Made by a program: the position numbers and the translations under genes. This document shows, one piece after another, positions 34,253 to 43,000 of a stretch of 64,000 nt of DNA. The stretch's first letter is position 1. Each line of letters starts with the position of its first letter. A model generated the notes under the pieces. The model did not search any database, had not been told where the DNA came from, and worked only from the letters and a program-made list of their open reading frames with translations. The stretch spans positions 2,438,843 through 2,502,842 of the forward strand of contig NZ_MQWB01000001.1 in NCBI RefSeq assembly GCF_002257665.1, written 5' to 3'. This DNA comes from Rubricoccus marinus (GTDB taxonomy: Bacteria > Bacteroidota > Rhodothermia > Rhodothermales > Rubricoccaceae).

Positions 34253-34308
34253 CGGTGGAGCCACCGGGATGGGTCCGGCCGCCCGTGAGCCTCGGCCCCG
34301 GCGCGCTC

Positions 34309-34326
34309 GCCTCTGGCGCCAGAGGC
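34309..34326. repeat. 18-bp palindrome between purM and gpsA
   Basis: GCCTCTGGCGCCAGAGGC (type A), 18 bp beyond the purM stop on the minus strand and upstream of the gpsA promoter box; consistent with ending the purM message. Confidence 0.85.
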
Positions 34327-34344
34327 GAGCAGCCGCGGCGATCG

Positions 34345-35358
34345 CTACGCTGCGTCCGCCTTGACCACGCGGCCGATCTCGAAGGCGGGCTCGCCGAGCG
34401 CGCCCAGAACCGTCTTCGCGCGGGCCTTTTTGGCCGCCGGCACGATGGCGACGAGCCCCACGCCGAGGTTGAACGTGCGCCGCATGTCCTCCTCCGGCAC
34501 CTCGCCCACTTCCTGGATCAGGCGGAACAGGCCCGGCCGTTTCCACGCGCTGTAGTCCACCGCGATGTCCAGCCCATCCGGAAGCACCCGGCGCGTGTTG
34601 CCCTCAATGCCGCCGCCGGTCACGTGCGAGAAGCCCGTCGCGAGGTCCTCCGCGATCAGCGCCTGGATGCTGTCGAGGTAGGAGCGGTGGACGCGGAGAA
34701 GCGCCTCCCCGACGGACGCGCCGCCGAGCGCCTCTGGCGTGTCCGCGGCCACGTAGCGGTCGAAGAGGACCTTCCGCGCGAGGCTGTAGCCGTTGGTGTG
34801 CAGGCCGGAAGAGGGCACGCCGAGAAGCACGTCGCCCTCCTCGATGTCGCGGCCGTCCACGATGGAATCCCGCTCCACGATGCCGATCACGCAGCCTGCG
34901 AGGTCGTAGTCGCCCGTTTTGTAGAGGTCCGGCATCTCGGCGGTCTCGCCGCCGATCAGCGCGCAGCCGTTGGCTTTGCACGCCTTCGCGAAGCCCAGCA
35001 CGACGGCCTCGAACACGTCGGGGCGCAGGCTGCCCGTGGCGAAGTAGTCCAGGAAGAACAGCGGGCGCGCGCCGCTTACGGCGATGTCGTTGACGCAGTG
35101 GTTGACGAGGTCCTCGCCGATCGTGTCGTGCTTGCCGACGCGCGTGGCCACCTTGAGCTTGGTCCCCACGCCGTCGATGCTGCTCACCAGCACGGGATCG
35201 CGCATGGCGCCAGAGGCCGCGAGGTGGAACAGCCCACCAAAGCTGCCGATCTCGGTCAGCACGCCGGGCGTGAACGTCTCCCGTACGGGGCCTTTGATGC
35301 GGCGCACGGCCTCTTCGCCTGCGTCAATGTCGACTCCTGCTTCCTTGTACGTCGCCAT
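34345..35358 (-). CDS. purM: Phosphoribosylformylglycinamidine cyclo-ligase
   Basis: AIR synthetase, the fifth step of purine synthesis; 337 aa, normal length. Seen are the N-terminal YKEAGVDIDAGEEAV, the glycine-rich SSIDGVGTKLKVA (nucleotide-binding side), the HCVNDIAVSGARPLFFLDY motif, the GGETAEMPDLY motif and the GGGIEGNTRRVLP motif. No other purine gene is adjacent, although purU and apt are within 20 kb. The C-terminal half has few motif copies; one encodes ASGA at about 47. Confidence 0.97.
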   Translation of the reverse strand: MATYKEAGVDIDAGEEAVRRIKGPVRETFTPGVLTEIGSFGGLFHLAASGAMRDPVLVSSIDGVGTKLKVATRVGKHDTIGEDLVNHCVNDIAVSGARPLFFLDYFATGSLRPDVFEAVVLGFAKACKANGCALIGGETAEMPDLYKTGDYDLAGCVIGIVERDSIVDGRDIEEGDVLLGVPSSGLHTNGYSLARKVLFDRYVAADTPEALGGASVGEALLRVHRSYLDSIQALIAEDLATGFSHVTGGGIEGNTRRVLPDGLDIAVDYSAWKRPGLFRLIQEVGEVPEEDMRRTFNLGVGLVAIVPAAKKARAKTVLGALGEPAFEIGRVVKADAA

Positions 35359-35404
35359 GTGTGGGCTGGGGGTTGTGCCGGGAAGCTACCGGCGGAGCCG
35401 CCCA

Positions 35405-35432
35405 GTTCCGAGTTCCGGGTTCCGAGTTCCGG
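35405..35432. repeat. Four tandem heptamers GTTCCGA/GTTCCGG
   Basis: Two perfect 14-bp units, each made of GTTCCGA followed by GTTCCGG, lie in the 177-bp gap upstream of purM. The gap also has a type A palindrome at 35473-35490 and no other feature I can see. Confidence 0.8.
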
Positions 35433-35535
35433 GTTAAGGCCGCATCCAACAAGAGCCGCATGCCCTACGTGCGCCTCTGGCGCCAGAGGCGAAAGGCACG
35501 GTCCTCCTCTGGCGGGTCGCACGCCGCGGAGCCGT

Positions 35536-36321
35536 TTATCCCTCTGCCTCCGCCTTCCATGGCGGCGCGGTCTTGCCCAGGAACGCCGCGACGCCCGCCT
35601 TGCAGTCGTCGGTGCTGCGGGCGAGCGCGTTGAGGCGCGTGGCGTAGCTCACGCCCTCGGCCCAGCCCATGCCGTGCACGTCCGCGAGGAGCCGCTTGGT
35701 GAGTGCCACCGCCGTCCCGCTCGTCTCCGCCGCGAGCGAGCGGCACAGCGCGTCGGTCTCGGCGTCGAGGTCCTCTGGCGCGACCGCGCGCGTGATCAGG
35801 CCACAGGCCTCGGCCTCTTGCGCCGTGATGAGGCGGCCGGTGAGCATGAGATCGCGCAGGGCGGCGTCGCCGAGCTTGCGGCGCGCGATGACGGCCACGA
35901 TGGCGGGCACGAAGCCGATGCGGACCTCGGTGAACCCCAGCTTGGAGCCAGAGGCCACGAGCGAGAAGTCGCACGCGGCGGCGAGCCCGCAGCCGCCCGC
36001 GATGGCGTGGCCGCCCACCTTGGCCACGATGGGCTTCGGGTGCTGCACGATGGCGTCGAACAAACCCGCGAGGTGCTCGGAGTCGGCGAGGTTGGCCTCG
36101 GCGCTGGCGGTCTGAAGGCCCTGAAGCGCGGCGAGATCGGCACCGGCAGAGAACGCCGAGCCGCTCCCGGTCAGCACGATCACGCGGACGGACGCGTCGC
36201 CAGAGGCCTCGTCCAGCCTCTGGCGGAGCGCGGCCACGAGGTCGGCGTTGAGCGCGTTGCGGACCTCGGGGCGGTCCATCGTGAGGGTGAGGACGGACCC
36301 TTCAGAAACAGCGGTGAGCAT
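35536..36321 (-). CDS. Enoyl-CoA hydratase/isomerase family protein
   Basis: A crotonase-fold enzyme of 261 aa acting on an acyl-CoA. The oxyanion-hole motif SAFSAGADLAAL is near 55-66 and KVGGHAIAGGCGLAAACDFSL near 100-120. The glutamate of TEVRIGFVPAIV sits at the position used by methylglutaconyl-CoA and enoyl-CoA hydratases, and a second acidic residue is plausible. Methylglutaconyl-CoA hydratase of leucine breakdown is one candidate, but no other leucine-degradation gene is nearby. The last residues (KTAPPWKAEAEG) are typical of the family. Confidence 0.9.
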   Translation of the reverse strand: MLTAVSEGSVLTLTMDRPEVRNALNADLVAALRQRLDEASGDASVRVIVLTGSGSAFSAGADLAALQGLQTASAEANLADSEHLAGLFDAIVQHPKPIVAKVGGHAIAGGCGLAAACDFSLVASGSKLGFTEVRIGFVPAIVAVIARRKLGDAALRDLMLTGRLITAQEAEACGLITRAVAPEDLDAETDALCRSLAAETSGTAVALTKRLLADVHGMGWAEGVSYATRLNALARSTDDCKAGVAAFLGKTAPPWKAEAEG

Positions 36322-36570
36322 GGGGAGTTGGTGGGCGGCGGAGCCGGAAGATCGGGCGAGAAGGGGCTCGGAGGGCGAAGAGAGCCCTCGAAAGCGGCCC
36401 GAAAAAGAAGACTTCGCCGTGAGAGAACCCTACCTCATGTTTGCAGGTAGCCCATTTAGACAACGCTGGTGTCACCCGGCGCGTGTCGCTCTGATCGAGT
36501 GATCGACCGCACGGGAGCTTGAACGGCTCTCGCCCACGGTGGCTCGCTCTCCATATCATCCCCCCTCCCC

Positions 36571-37038
36571 ATGTTCAACAAGATCTCCCTCCTCGCACTC
36601 GCGTTTGTCCTGCCGCTCGCGGCTTGCGCCGACGACGACACCGTCGAAACCACGACCGTCGACGATGTCGCGGTTGTTGATCCGGTAACCCCGGCTGACG
36701 ACATGATGACTGACGACACCACGATGGAGTCCGACGTCACCGCACAGGCGACGCTCGACGCCGTCCCGGCTGAAGGCCTCACCGCCATGGCGCCCGGCGC
36801 AGCCGTCGCCAACATCGATTCGTGGATCGCGAAGCTGAGCGACGTTCCCGAGGCCTCTGGCGTCGTCGAAGGTCTCCAGACGCTGAAGACGCAGCTCACG
36901 ACCGACCCGCTCGACGGTGCCGCCATCGGCGCAACGCTGAGCTCGCTCGGTGAGCAGACGACTGCAGCAGCCGGCGGCGACGCCGCGCTCGAGCAGCTCG
37001 GCGCCGCGCTCTCCTCGGCTGGCAGCAGCCTCATGTAA
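36571..37038 (+). CDS. Small acidic lipoprotein of unknown function
   Basis: A 155-aa protein with lipoprotein signal LALAFVLPLAACADDD (Cys19). An Asp/Thr-rich acidic linker (about 20-55, MMTDDTTMESD) is followed by a helical region of about 95 residues rich in Ala, Leu and Gly without Cys. No family recognised. It uses ATG with a 249-bp upstream gap in which no clear promoter was found. It is followed by one of the best intrinsic terminators in the window, suggesting a strongly expressed single-gene unit. Base composition is slightly less GC-rich than its neighbours, and it has a single copy of the motif. Confidence 0.72.
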   Translation: MFNKISLLALAFVLPLAACADDDTVETTTVDDVAVVDPVTPADDMMTDDTTMESDVTAQATLDAVPAEGLTAMAPGAAVANIDSWIAKLSDVPEASGVVEGLQTLKTQLTTDPLDGAAIGATLSSLGEQTTAAAGGDAALEQLGAALSSAGSSLM

Positions 37039-37069
37039 GCGCAACCGGATAGGCCTCGGCCTTTCCACG

Positions 37070-37101
37070 AGCCGCTCTCCTTCGGGAGGGCGGCTTTTTT
37101 T
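37070..37101 (+). terminator. Rho-independent terminator with TTCG tetraloop
   Basis: AGCCGCTCTCC (37070-37080) pairs over 11 bp (one T-G) with GGAGGGCGGCT (37085-37095), loop TTCG, followed by seven T. It terminates the small lipoprotein gene. Confidence 0.92.
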
Positions 37102-37121
37102 GTGTGCCTCCCATCCCTCGC

Positions 37122-37139
37122 GCCTCTGGCGCCAGAGGC
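37122..37139. repeat. 18-bp palindrome between terminator and convergent gene
   Basis: GCCTCTGGCGCCAGAGGC (type A) lies between the intrinsic terminator and the stop of the minus-strand gene at 37160, so it could serve the opposing message. Confidence 0.85.
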
Positions 37140-37159
37140 GCGAAGCTCCACCGCTCCGC

Positions 37160-37918
37160 CTATCCCTCCATTCCCGCCAGAGGCGCCTCGGCCAGAAACC
37201 GGTACAGCGGCCACAGCGCCGCCTGCTCCTCGATGGCGCGCGCGACGAGGCGCGGCCCCAGCGCGTCCATCTCCTCGCGTCCGATCCGGCGCATGATCCA
37301 GATGCCCTTGGCGCGCTCCAGGCCGTCCGGCAACGCCGCCAGAGGCTCGGAGAACTCGGGGCGGCCTTCGGGCTTGGTAACGTGAGGCGCGAACGAGAAG
37401 CGGTAGCCGCGTTCGATGAGCCCGTTGAGGATCGCGAGCGCATCGGACGGCTCGTCCATCAGCCTCTGGCGGGCCGGACCGAACAGGCCGCGCGCGTAGT
37501 CGCCGATGTAGAGCCCCCAGCGGAAGGCGTCGGGGTGGACGGCGTGGCTGAGTTGGATGTCCGTCAGCCTCTTGCGCGGCAGGCGGTAGAAGCTCATCCA
37601 GAGGTGGCTGTGCGAGCCGCCGGCGCCGAAGTCGTTTTTGAGGATGCGCGAGAAGACGTTTTTCTCGGTCTCGAACGGGATGCCGTTGGGGATCACCCAG
37701 TTGAGCGCGAGGTCGTCGCGGTAGAGCTTGAACGGCTCGGTAATGGCGCGCTTGATGACCTCCTTCTCCTCGCGGTAGCGTCCGATGTGCGGCTCGGCAC
37801 GCAAGCGCTCCAGCGCCTCCAGGCCCTCGGCGGGGAAGCCATCGAAGCGGAGCGCCAGAGGCTCGGGCGTGACAAACGGCGGGGCGGCGTCGGGGACGGG
37901 GGGCAGATCGGGCGGCAT
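37160..37918 (-). CDS. Conserved-looking protein of unknown function
   Basis: A 252-aa cytoplasmic protein from ATG 37918; the frame could start 12 codons earlier. I do not recognise the family with confidence. Distinctive stretches look conserved rather than random: FKLYRDDLALNWVIPNG, ETEKNVFSRILKNDFGAGG, SHSHLWMSFYRLPRKRLTD, HAVHPDAFRWGLYIGDYARG and RAKGIWIMRRIGREEMD. The His/Trp/Tyr-rich centre suggests a compact domain like those found at the N-termini of some restriction-type ATPases, but that is a guess. It is divergent from an HsdR_N-type nuclease gene with a 97-bp gap. Confidence 0.72.
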   Translation of the reverse strand: MPPDLPPVPDAAPPFVTPEPLALRFDGFPAEGLEALERLRAEPHIGRYREEKEVIKRAITEPFKLYRDDLALNWVIPNGIPFETEKNVFSRILKNDFGAGGSHSHLWMSFYRLPRKRLTDIQLSHAVHPDAFRWGLYIGDYARGLFGPARQRLMDEPSDALAILNGLIERGYRFSFAPHVTKPEGRPEFSEPLAALPDGLERAKGIWIMRRIGREEMDALGPRLVARAIEEQAALWPLYRFLAEAPLAGMEG

Positions 37919-38015
37919 GCGGTGCGTACCAGTGTCCCCGTGACGGGTTCTCACGCCAAAGGCCTCTGGCGCGTTGGAGCCGGCGTGCGATCTTGCTCAG
38001 TCTTTCTCTTGCCTT

Positions 38016-39131
38016 ATGTCCAACCTCCGCGACCGCATTGAGACCGCCCGCGAGCGGCTCGCTACGAACAGCTTCGATAACGAGGCCGCGATCCGCTCCG
38101 GCGTCGTTGATCCCATCCTAAACGCGCTTGGATGGGACCTCTACAACCCGTCAATAAACAAGCCCGAGTACCGCGTCGGTGCGCGGCGCGTTGACCTCGC
38201 CTTGTTCGTAGGAGAGCGGCCGGCGGTTTTTGTCGAAGTCAAGCAGCCCGGCAAGGCTGCGGGCGCCGACCGCCAGCTGTTCGAGTACGCGTTCATGGAG
38301 GGCGTGCCTCTGGCGGTGCTGACGGATGGCGCGACGTGGAGCGTGCACGTCCCCGCCGAGCAGGGCTCAATGGAGGAGCGCCGAGCATTCTTCCTCGACC
38401 TCGCGGAGCGGTCGCTGACGGAAGGCGCCGACAAGCTCACGCGCTACCTCGCGCGCGACGCCGTGGCCTCTGGCGAGGCGTTCGACCGCGCACGCCGCGA
38501 CTGCCAGCGCGCCCGCCAGAGGCGTGGGGCGCTAGCGGCGATCCCGCAGGCGTGGGCCAATCTCGTCAAGAGCGAGGACGCTACGATCTTGGAGCGTCTG
38601 GCGGCAGAGGTGGAGAGCGTGAGCGGCTTCCAGTCCGAGCCCGCCGACCTCGTGGCGTTTCTCGCCACGCTCGCGCCCGCCTCTGGCGCGCTGCCGAAGG
38701 GCAAGAAGTCGAAGCCTCGAACGCCCAGGCGACAGAAGCCGGCGCCTCTCGCGCCAGAGGCAACGCCACCTGCTGCGCTGAATGCGAGCGCGCTCCCCGC
38801 CAGAGGCTTCGAACTCGACGGACGGTTCGTGGCCTGCAAAACGGGAGCGGACGTATTGGCGGGGGTTCTGCGCGCCTTTTCTGAGCGAGACCCGTCGTTC
38901 CTAGAGCGGTTCGATGTGGCAACCCGAACCAAGAAGCGGAGGCTTCTCGCCCCGACGCCAGAGGCGCTCTATCCCGGCAAGCCGGAGTTCCACCGCCAAG
39001 TGCGCGAGGTCACAGACGGGTGGCTCGTGGCGACGCACAGCTCGTCGGCAGCCAAGCAGGCGACGATTGCGAAAGCCGTCGCTCTGATGCCCCGCGTGGC
39101 GTCAGAACTCAAGGTCCGGTTCCAGAAGTAG
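38016..39131 (+). CDS. Lone HsdR_N-type (PD-(D/E)xK) nuclease-like protein
   Basis: A 371-aa protein. The N-terminal 100 residues match the nuclease domain found in type I restriction R subunits: E23 in FDNEAAIR, D60 in RRVDLALF, and E74-x-K76 in VEVKQPGK form the PD-(D/E)xK set. There is no helicase domain and no hsdM or hsdS gene nearby. A Lys/Arg-rich linker (about 225-260) leads to a second domain of about 110 residues (GFELDGRFVACKTGADVLAGVLRAF, split) of a kind sometimes associated with restriction or DNA-end-processing proteins. Solitary members of this family are common and uncharacterised. Confidence 0.8.
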   Translation: MSNLRDRIETARERLATNSFDNEAAIRSGVVDPILNALGWDLYNPSINKPEYRVGARRVDLALFVGERPAVFVEVKQPGKAAGADRQLFEYAFMEGVPLAVLTDGATWSVHVPAEQGSMEERRAFFLDLAERSLTEGADKLTRYLARDAVASGEAFDRARRDCQRARQRRGALAAIPQAWANLVKSEDATILERLAAEVESVSGFQSEPADLVAFLATLAPASGALPKGKKSKPRTPRRQKPAPLAPEATPPAALNASALPARGFELDGRFVACKTGADVLAGVLRAFSERDPSFLERFDVATRTKKRRLLAPTPEALYPGKPEFHRQVREVTDGWLVATHSSSAAKQATIAKAVALMPRVASELKVRFQK

Positions 39132-39137
39132 CTCCCG

Positions 39138-39155
39138 CCTCTGGCGCCAGAGGCT
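39138..39155. terminator. Type A palindrome after the HsdR_N-type gene
   Basis: GCCTCTGGCGCCAGAGGC, seven bases beyond the stop codon, in a convergent gap that also holds a long imperfect inverted repeat. Confidence 0.45.
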
Positions 39156-39180
39156 CTACGTGCGCCATTCTCCAGACAGG

Positions 39181-39266
39181 TGTCATCGCGAGCGAAGCGC
39201 GGCGATCTCGTCCCGCCGAGCGCTGAACCGCGAGATCGCCGCGTCGCTGCGCTCCTCGCGATGACA
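39181..39266. repeat. Long imperfect palindrome, REP-like dispersed repeat
   Basis: Arms 39181-39210 (TGTCATCGCGAGCGAAGCGC then GGCGATCTCG) and 39231-39266 are reverse complements apart from a short insertion in one arm, with a 20-nt loop. The GCGAG...GAAGC pattern resembles short repeats that many bacterial genomes carry between genes. It lies between convergent genes. It is unrelated in sequence to the 10-mer that dominates the window. Confidence 0.75.
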
Positions 39267-39340
39267 GCGGTTTGGGCCTCTGGCGCCGGACGTCTCAGGC
39301 GCCAGAGGCTTCGAGCACCGCGTATGCGCCGCCTCTGGTG

Positions 39341-39985
39341 TCAGGCCGCGACCCGCGTGTAGCGCACGTCGCGGACGAAGACCTCGCCGCCGGCACTGTC
39401 CGGGCCGTAGATGTCGAGCGTGAGCTCGTCGCCGCTGCACTCGAAGGCGGTCCGGCCGCGCTCCCACTCCTCGAAGACGCTCTCGGTCGCGAACGGGTTG
39501 GGCTCAGCCGCGCCGCCGTTGACGCTCACCGACGAGGTCAGCTCGGCCTCGCCCGGCGTCATCACGATCCGGTCGTCCTCGACGGCGTAGGTCGCGCGCG
39601 CGGTCCCACTGTAGTCGTTGCGGACGCTCACCGTCTGGCCCATCACGGCCGCGTTGATCGTGACGGAGAAGTTCTCGAACCGCTGCACGGCGTCGCCAGA
39701 GGCCTCGAAGACGAGCAGCGCGCGCCCGCTGCTGCCGCCGACGGAGAACTGCGCGTCCGGGATCTGCTGCATCGCGGGGACCTTGCCTACGTCCATCGAC
39801 GCCGGGTCGATCTGCCACGTGCCGACAAGGCAGCCGGCGCCGCTGGCGTTGGAGAGAGCCGCGGCCTCTGACGCGGAGGTGGCGTCGCCAGAGGCGGAAT
39901 CGTCAGAGGGGGCGGCGTCCGCGGGCGCGTCGGAGGCGCAGCCGCTGGCGAGGAGGAGGACGGCGGAGAGCAGGAGGGTGCGCAT
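39341..39985 (-). CDS. Lipoprotein of unknown function
   Basis: A 214-aa protein with a lipoprotein signal (MRTLLLSAVLLLASGCAS, Cys16) and a low-complexity Ser/Asp/Ala linker to about residue 50. The mature domain begins GCLVGTWQIDPASM, typical of lipocalin-like small lipoproteins that open with a GTW motif. It contains alternating beta strands ending RDVRYTRV. A second Cys near 190 (FECSGDEL) may pair with C51. No close family assigned. It sits upstream of polA on the opposite side of a 52-bp gap, same strand. Confidence 0.72.
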   Translation of the reverse strand: MRTLLLSAVLLLASGCASDAPADAAPSDDSASGDATSASEAAALSNASGAGCLVGTWQIDPASMDVGKVPAMQQIPDAQFSVGGSSGRALLVFEASGDAVQRFENFSVTINAAVMGQTVSVRNDYSGTARATYAVEDDRIVMTPGEAELTSSVSVNGGAAEPNPFATESVFEEWERGRTAFECSGDELTLDIYGPDSAGGEVFVRDVRYTRVAA

Positions 39986-40037
39986 GGCGGGGAGAGGGGG
40001 TGTCCCTCTCCCCTACCGGATGCGGACGCCAGAGGCG

Positions 40038-43000
40038 TCAGTGCGCGTCCAGCCAGTTGTCGGCCACGCCCACGTCTACCACGACCGGCACGTCGAGCGG
40101 GAAGGCGGCGGTCATCTCGCGCCGGATCAACTCCGTCGCGGCGTCCACCTCCGCCAGAGGCACCTCGAAGACGAGCTCGTCGTGGACCTGGAGGATCATG
40201 CGCGTCTCCAACCCCGCAAGAGGCAGCGCGTTGTGCAGCGAGACCATCGCGCGCTTGATCATGTCCGCCTGCGTGCCCTGGATGGGCATGTTGAGCGCGA
40301 TGCGCTCCGAGTAGGCCCGGTCGTTAGGGTTGCGGGAGTTGAGCTGCGGGAGGTAGCGGCGGCGGCCGAGCAGCGTCTCCGCGTAGCCTCTGGCGCGGGC
40401 GTCGTCCACGAGCCCGTCCAGGAACCGGATCACGGTCGGGTAGCTGGCGCGGTACTGGTCGATGAGCTCCTGCGCCTCGGAGTTGGAGATCCGCATCCGG
40501 TTGGCGAGCCCGAAGGCGCTGATGCCGTACGGGATGCCGTAGTTGACCTGCTTGACCCGGTCGCGCTGCGGGCGCGTGACGTCCTCGTAGTCCACGTCGA
40601 ACACGCGGGCGGCGGTCGCGGTGTGGATGTCGCGCCCTTCGCTGAACGCCTCCACGAGCCCCGCGTCCTGGCTCATGTGCGCGATGATGCGGAGCTCGAT
40701 CTGCGCGTAGTCCGCCGCCAACAGCTTGCACCCATCCGCTGCGACGAACGCGCGGCGGATCTCGCGGCCCATCTCGGTCCGGATGGGGATGTTCTGGAGG
40801 TTGGGGTTGGAGGACGAGAGGCGGCCTGTGGCCGTGACCGTCTGGTTAAAGTCGGTGTGGATGCGGCCCGTCTCGGGGTGGATGAGCTCGGGCAGGCGGT
40901 CGGCGTAGGTGCTCTTGAGCTTGGACACTTTGCGCCAGTCCAGGATGAGCGCGGGCAGGGTGTGCTCCTGGGCGAGCTCGCTGAGCACGTTCTCGGCCGT
41001 GCTGGGCGCGCCGCTCTTGGTCTTCGCCAGAGGCTGGAGCCCGAGGCCCCACGTCGGCGCCTCTTCGGCGAGTTGCTTTTTGGTCTTGGGCTTCGCATCG
41101 GGGTCGCCCTCAACTTTGCCCGACTCGTTGTCGCGCACGTCTTGCTCCCACTGCGCGGCCGCCGCGCGCTCCTCGTCCGTGGGCGGGTCGTTGAACAGGA
41201 TCTCGCCGATCTGCTTGGGCGAGCCGATGTTGAAGACGCGGCCCGCGAGCTCGCCGACCTCCTTCTCGATCCGCTCCATCTCGGCTTCGAGTTGGACGCT
41301 GATCTTGTCCAGGACCTTTACGTCCACCTTGACGCCGCGCCGCTCGATGTCGGCCAAGACCGGCACGAGGGGAAACTCGATCTCCTCCGCGATGGCGAGG
41401 AGCTTATCGTCGATGAGCTTCTGGCGCAGGAGCGGGACGAGGCGGAGCGTGATGTCGGCGTCCTCGCAGGCGTAGGGGCCCACGTCCTCCACCGGCACGT
41501 CGCGCATGTTGAGCGCGTTCTTGCCCGTGCCGATCAGGTCCGTGATGGGCTGCGGGCGGTAGTTGAGGTAGAAGCTAGAGACGTCGTCCAGCTTGTGGCT
41601 GGCCTCGGGCTCGATGAGGTAGTGCGCCACCATCGTGTCGAAAAACGGCCCGGCCACCTCGACGCCGTGGTTGCCCAGGACGAGCAGGTCGTACTTCACG
41701 TTGTGGCCGACCTTCTCGACGCCGGGGTCCTCCAGCCTCTGGCGAATCGCGTCCAGGGCCTCTTGCGTCTGCGTCCCGTCAGGCAGCGGCGTGGGGACGT
41801 AGACGGCGCGTTTTTCCTTGGACGAAAGCGACACGCCGACAAGCGAGGCCTCCATCGCGTCCACGCTCGTGGTCTCGGTGTCGAACGCCAGAGGCTCGCC
41901 CGCGGCCTCCTCAGCGGCGGTGCCGAGGTCGGCCTTCTCGTAGACCGTCGCGTAGCTCACGGCGTCGGAGTCCATCGCGGTGACGGGCTCGTAGGGGCCG
42001 AAGTCGAAGTCCAGCGACGGGTCGCTCTCGGGCAGGTGCGTGCTCTGCCTCTTGCGGTAGCCGCCAGAGGCGCGGGTGCGCTCGCGGCCCTCGGCGTAGT
42101 CCTTGACGCGGTTGCGCAGCCGCGTGCCGAAGCCGACGTGGTCGAAGAGGTTGTTCAGCGCGCCGATGTCGGGGTCGGTGCGGCGGAGCGAGTGCCAGTC
42201 CAACGGGTCGCCGAAGTCGTCGGTGACGTCGAGGTCGGTGGCGATAGTGACGAGCTTTTTGCTGAGCAGCGCGTCCTCGGCGTGGTTGGTGAGGCCGTCG
42301 TTGGCGCGCTTGCCCTTGACCTCGTCGCGGTGCTCGATGAGGTTCTCGACGGTCTTGTACTGCTTGATGAGCTTGATGGCGGTCTTCTCGCCGATCCCGG
42401 GCACGCCGGGCACGTTGTCCGCGCTGTCGCCCATGAGCGCGAGGAGCTCGATGAACTGCACGGGCTCCAGGCCGTCGTACTTCTCGCGGAAGGTCTCGGC
42501 GGTCTCGCGGTTGAACACCTCGCCCATGTACGGCGGGCGCAGCATGTGCACGCAGCCGGGGCCGGCGCCAGAGGCCTCGTCGGAGAGGAGCTGGCGGAAG
42601 TCCTTGTCGGCGGAGAAGATGACGACGTCCACGCCCTCGCCCTCGGCGCGGCGGCAGAGCGTGCCGATCACGTCGTCGGCTTCCATCCCGTCCACTTCCA
42701 GAACGGGGATGTCGAAGCCGCGGCAGAGGTCCTTGATAAGCGGGATGCAGGACTTGATCTCGCTCGGCATCGGCGGCCGGTGCGCTTTGTAGTCCTCGTA
42801 GAGCTCGTCGCGGAAGTTGGGCCCGCCCGTGAGCGGGTCGAACACGACGGCGATGTGCTCGGGCTGGTGGTCCTCCAGCAGCTTGAGCAGCGCCGTCGCG
42901 AAGCCGTAGAGCGTGCGCGTATCGGTCCCGTCGGGCGCGTTCATGGACGCGTTCTTCATGCTGAAGAAGGCGCGGTAGGCCAGCGCCATCGCGTCGGCGA

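Noticed and set aside
35405-35432. The four GTTCCGR heptamers as regulator operators
   Set aside because: They are simple tandem units with no symmetry, far from a clear promoter box, and more likely a slippage repeat.
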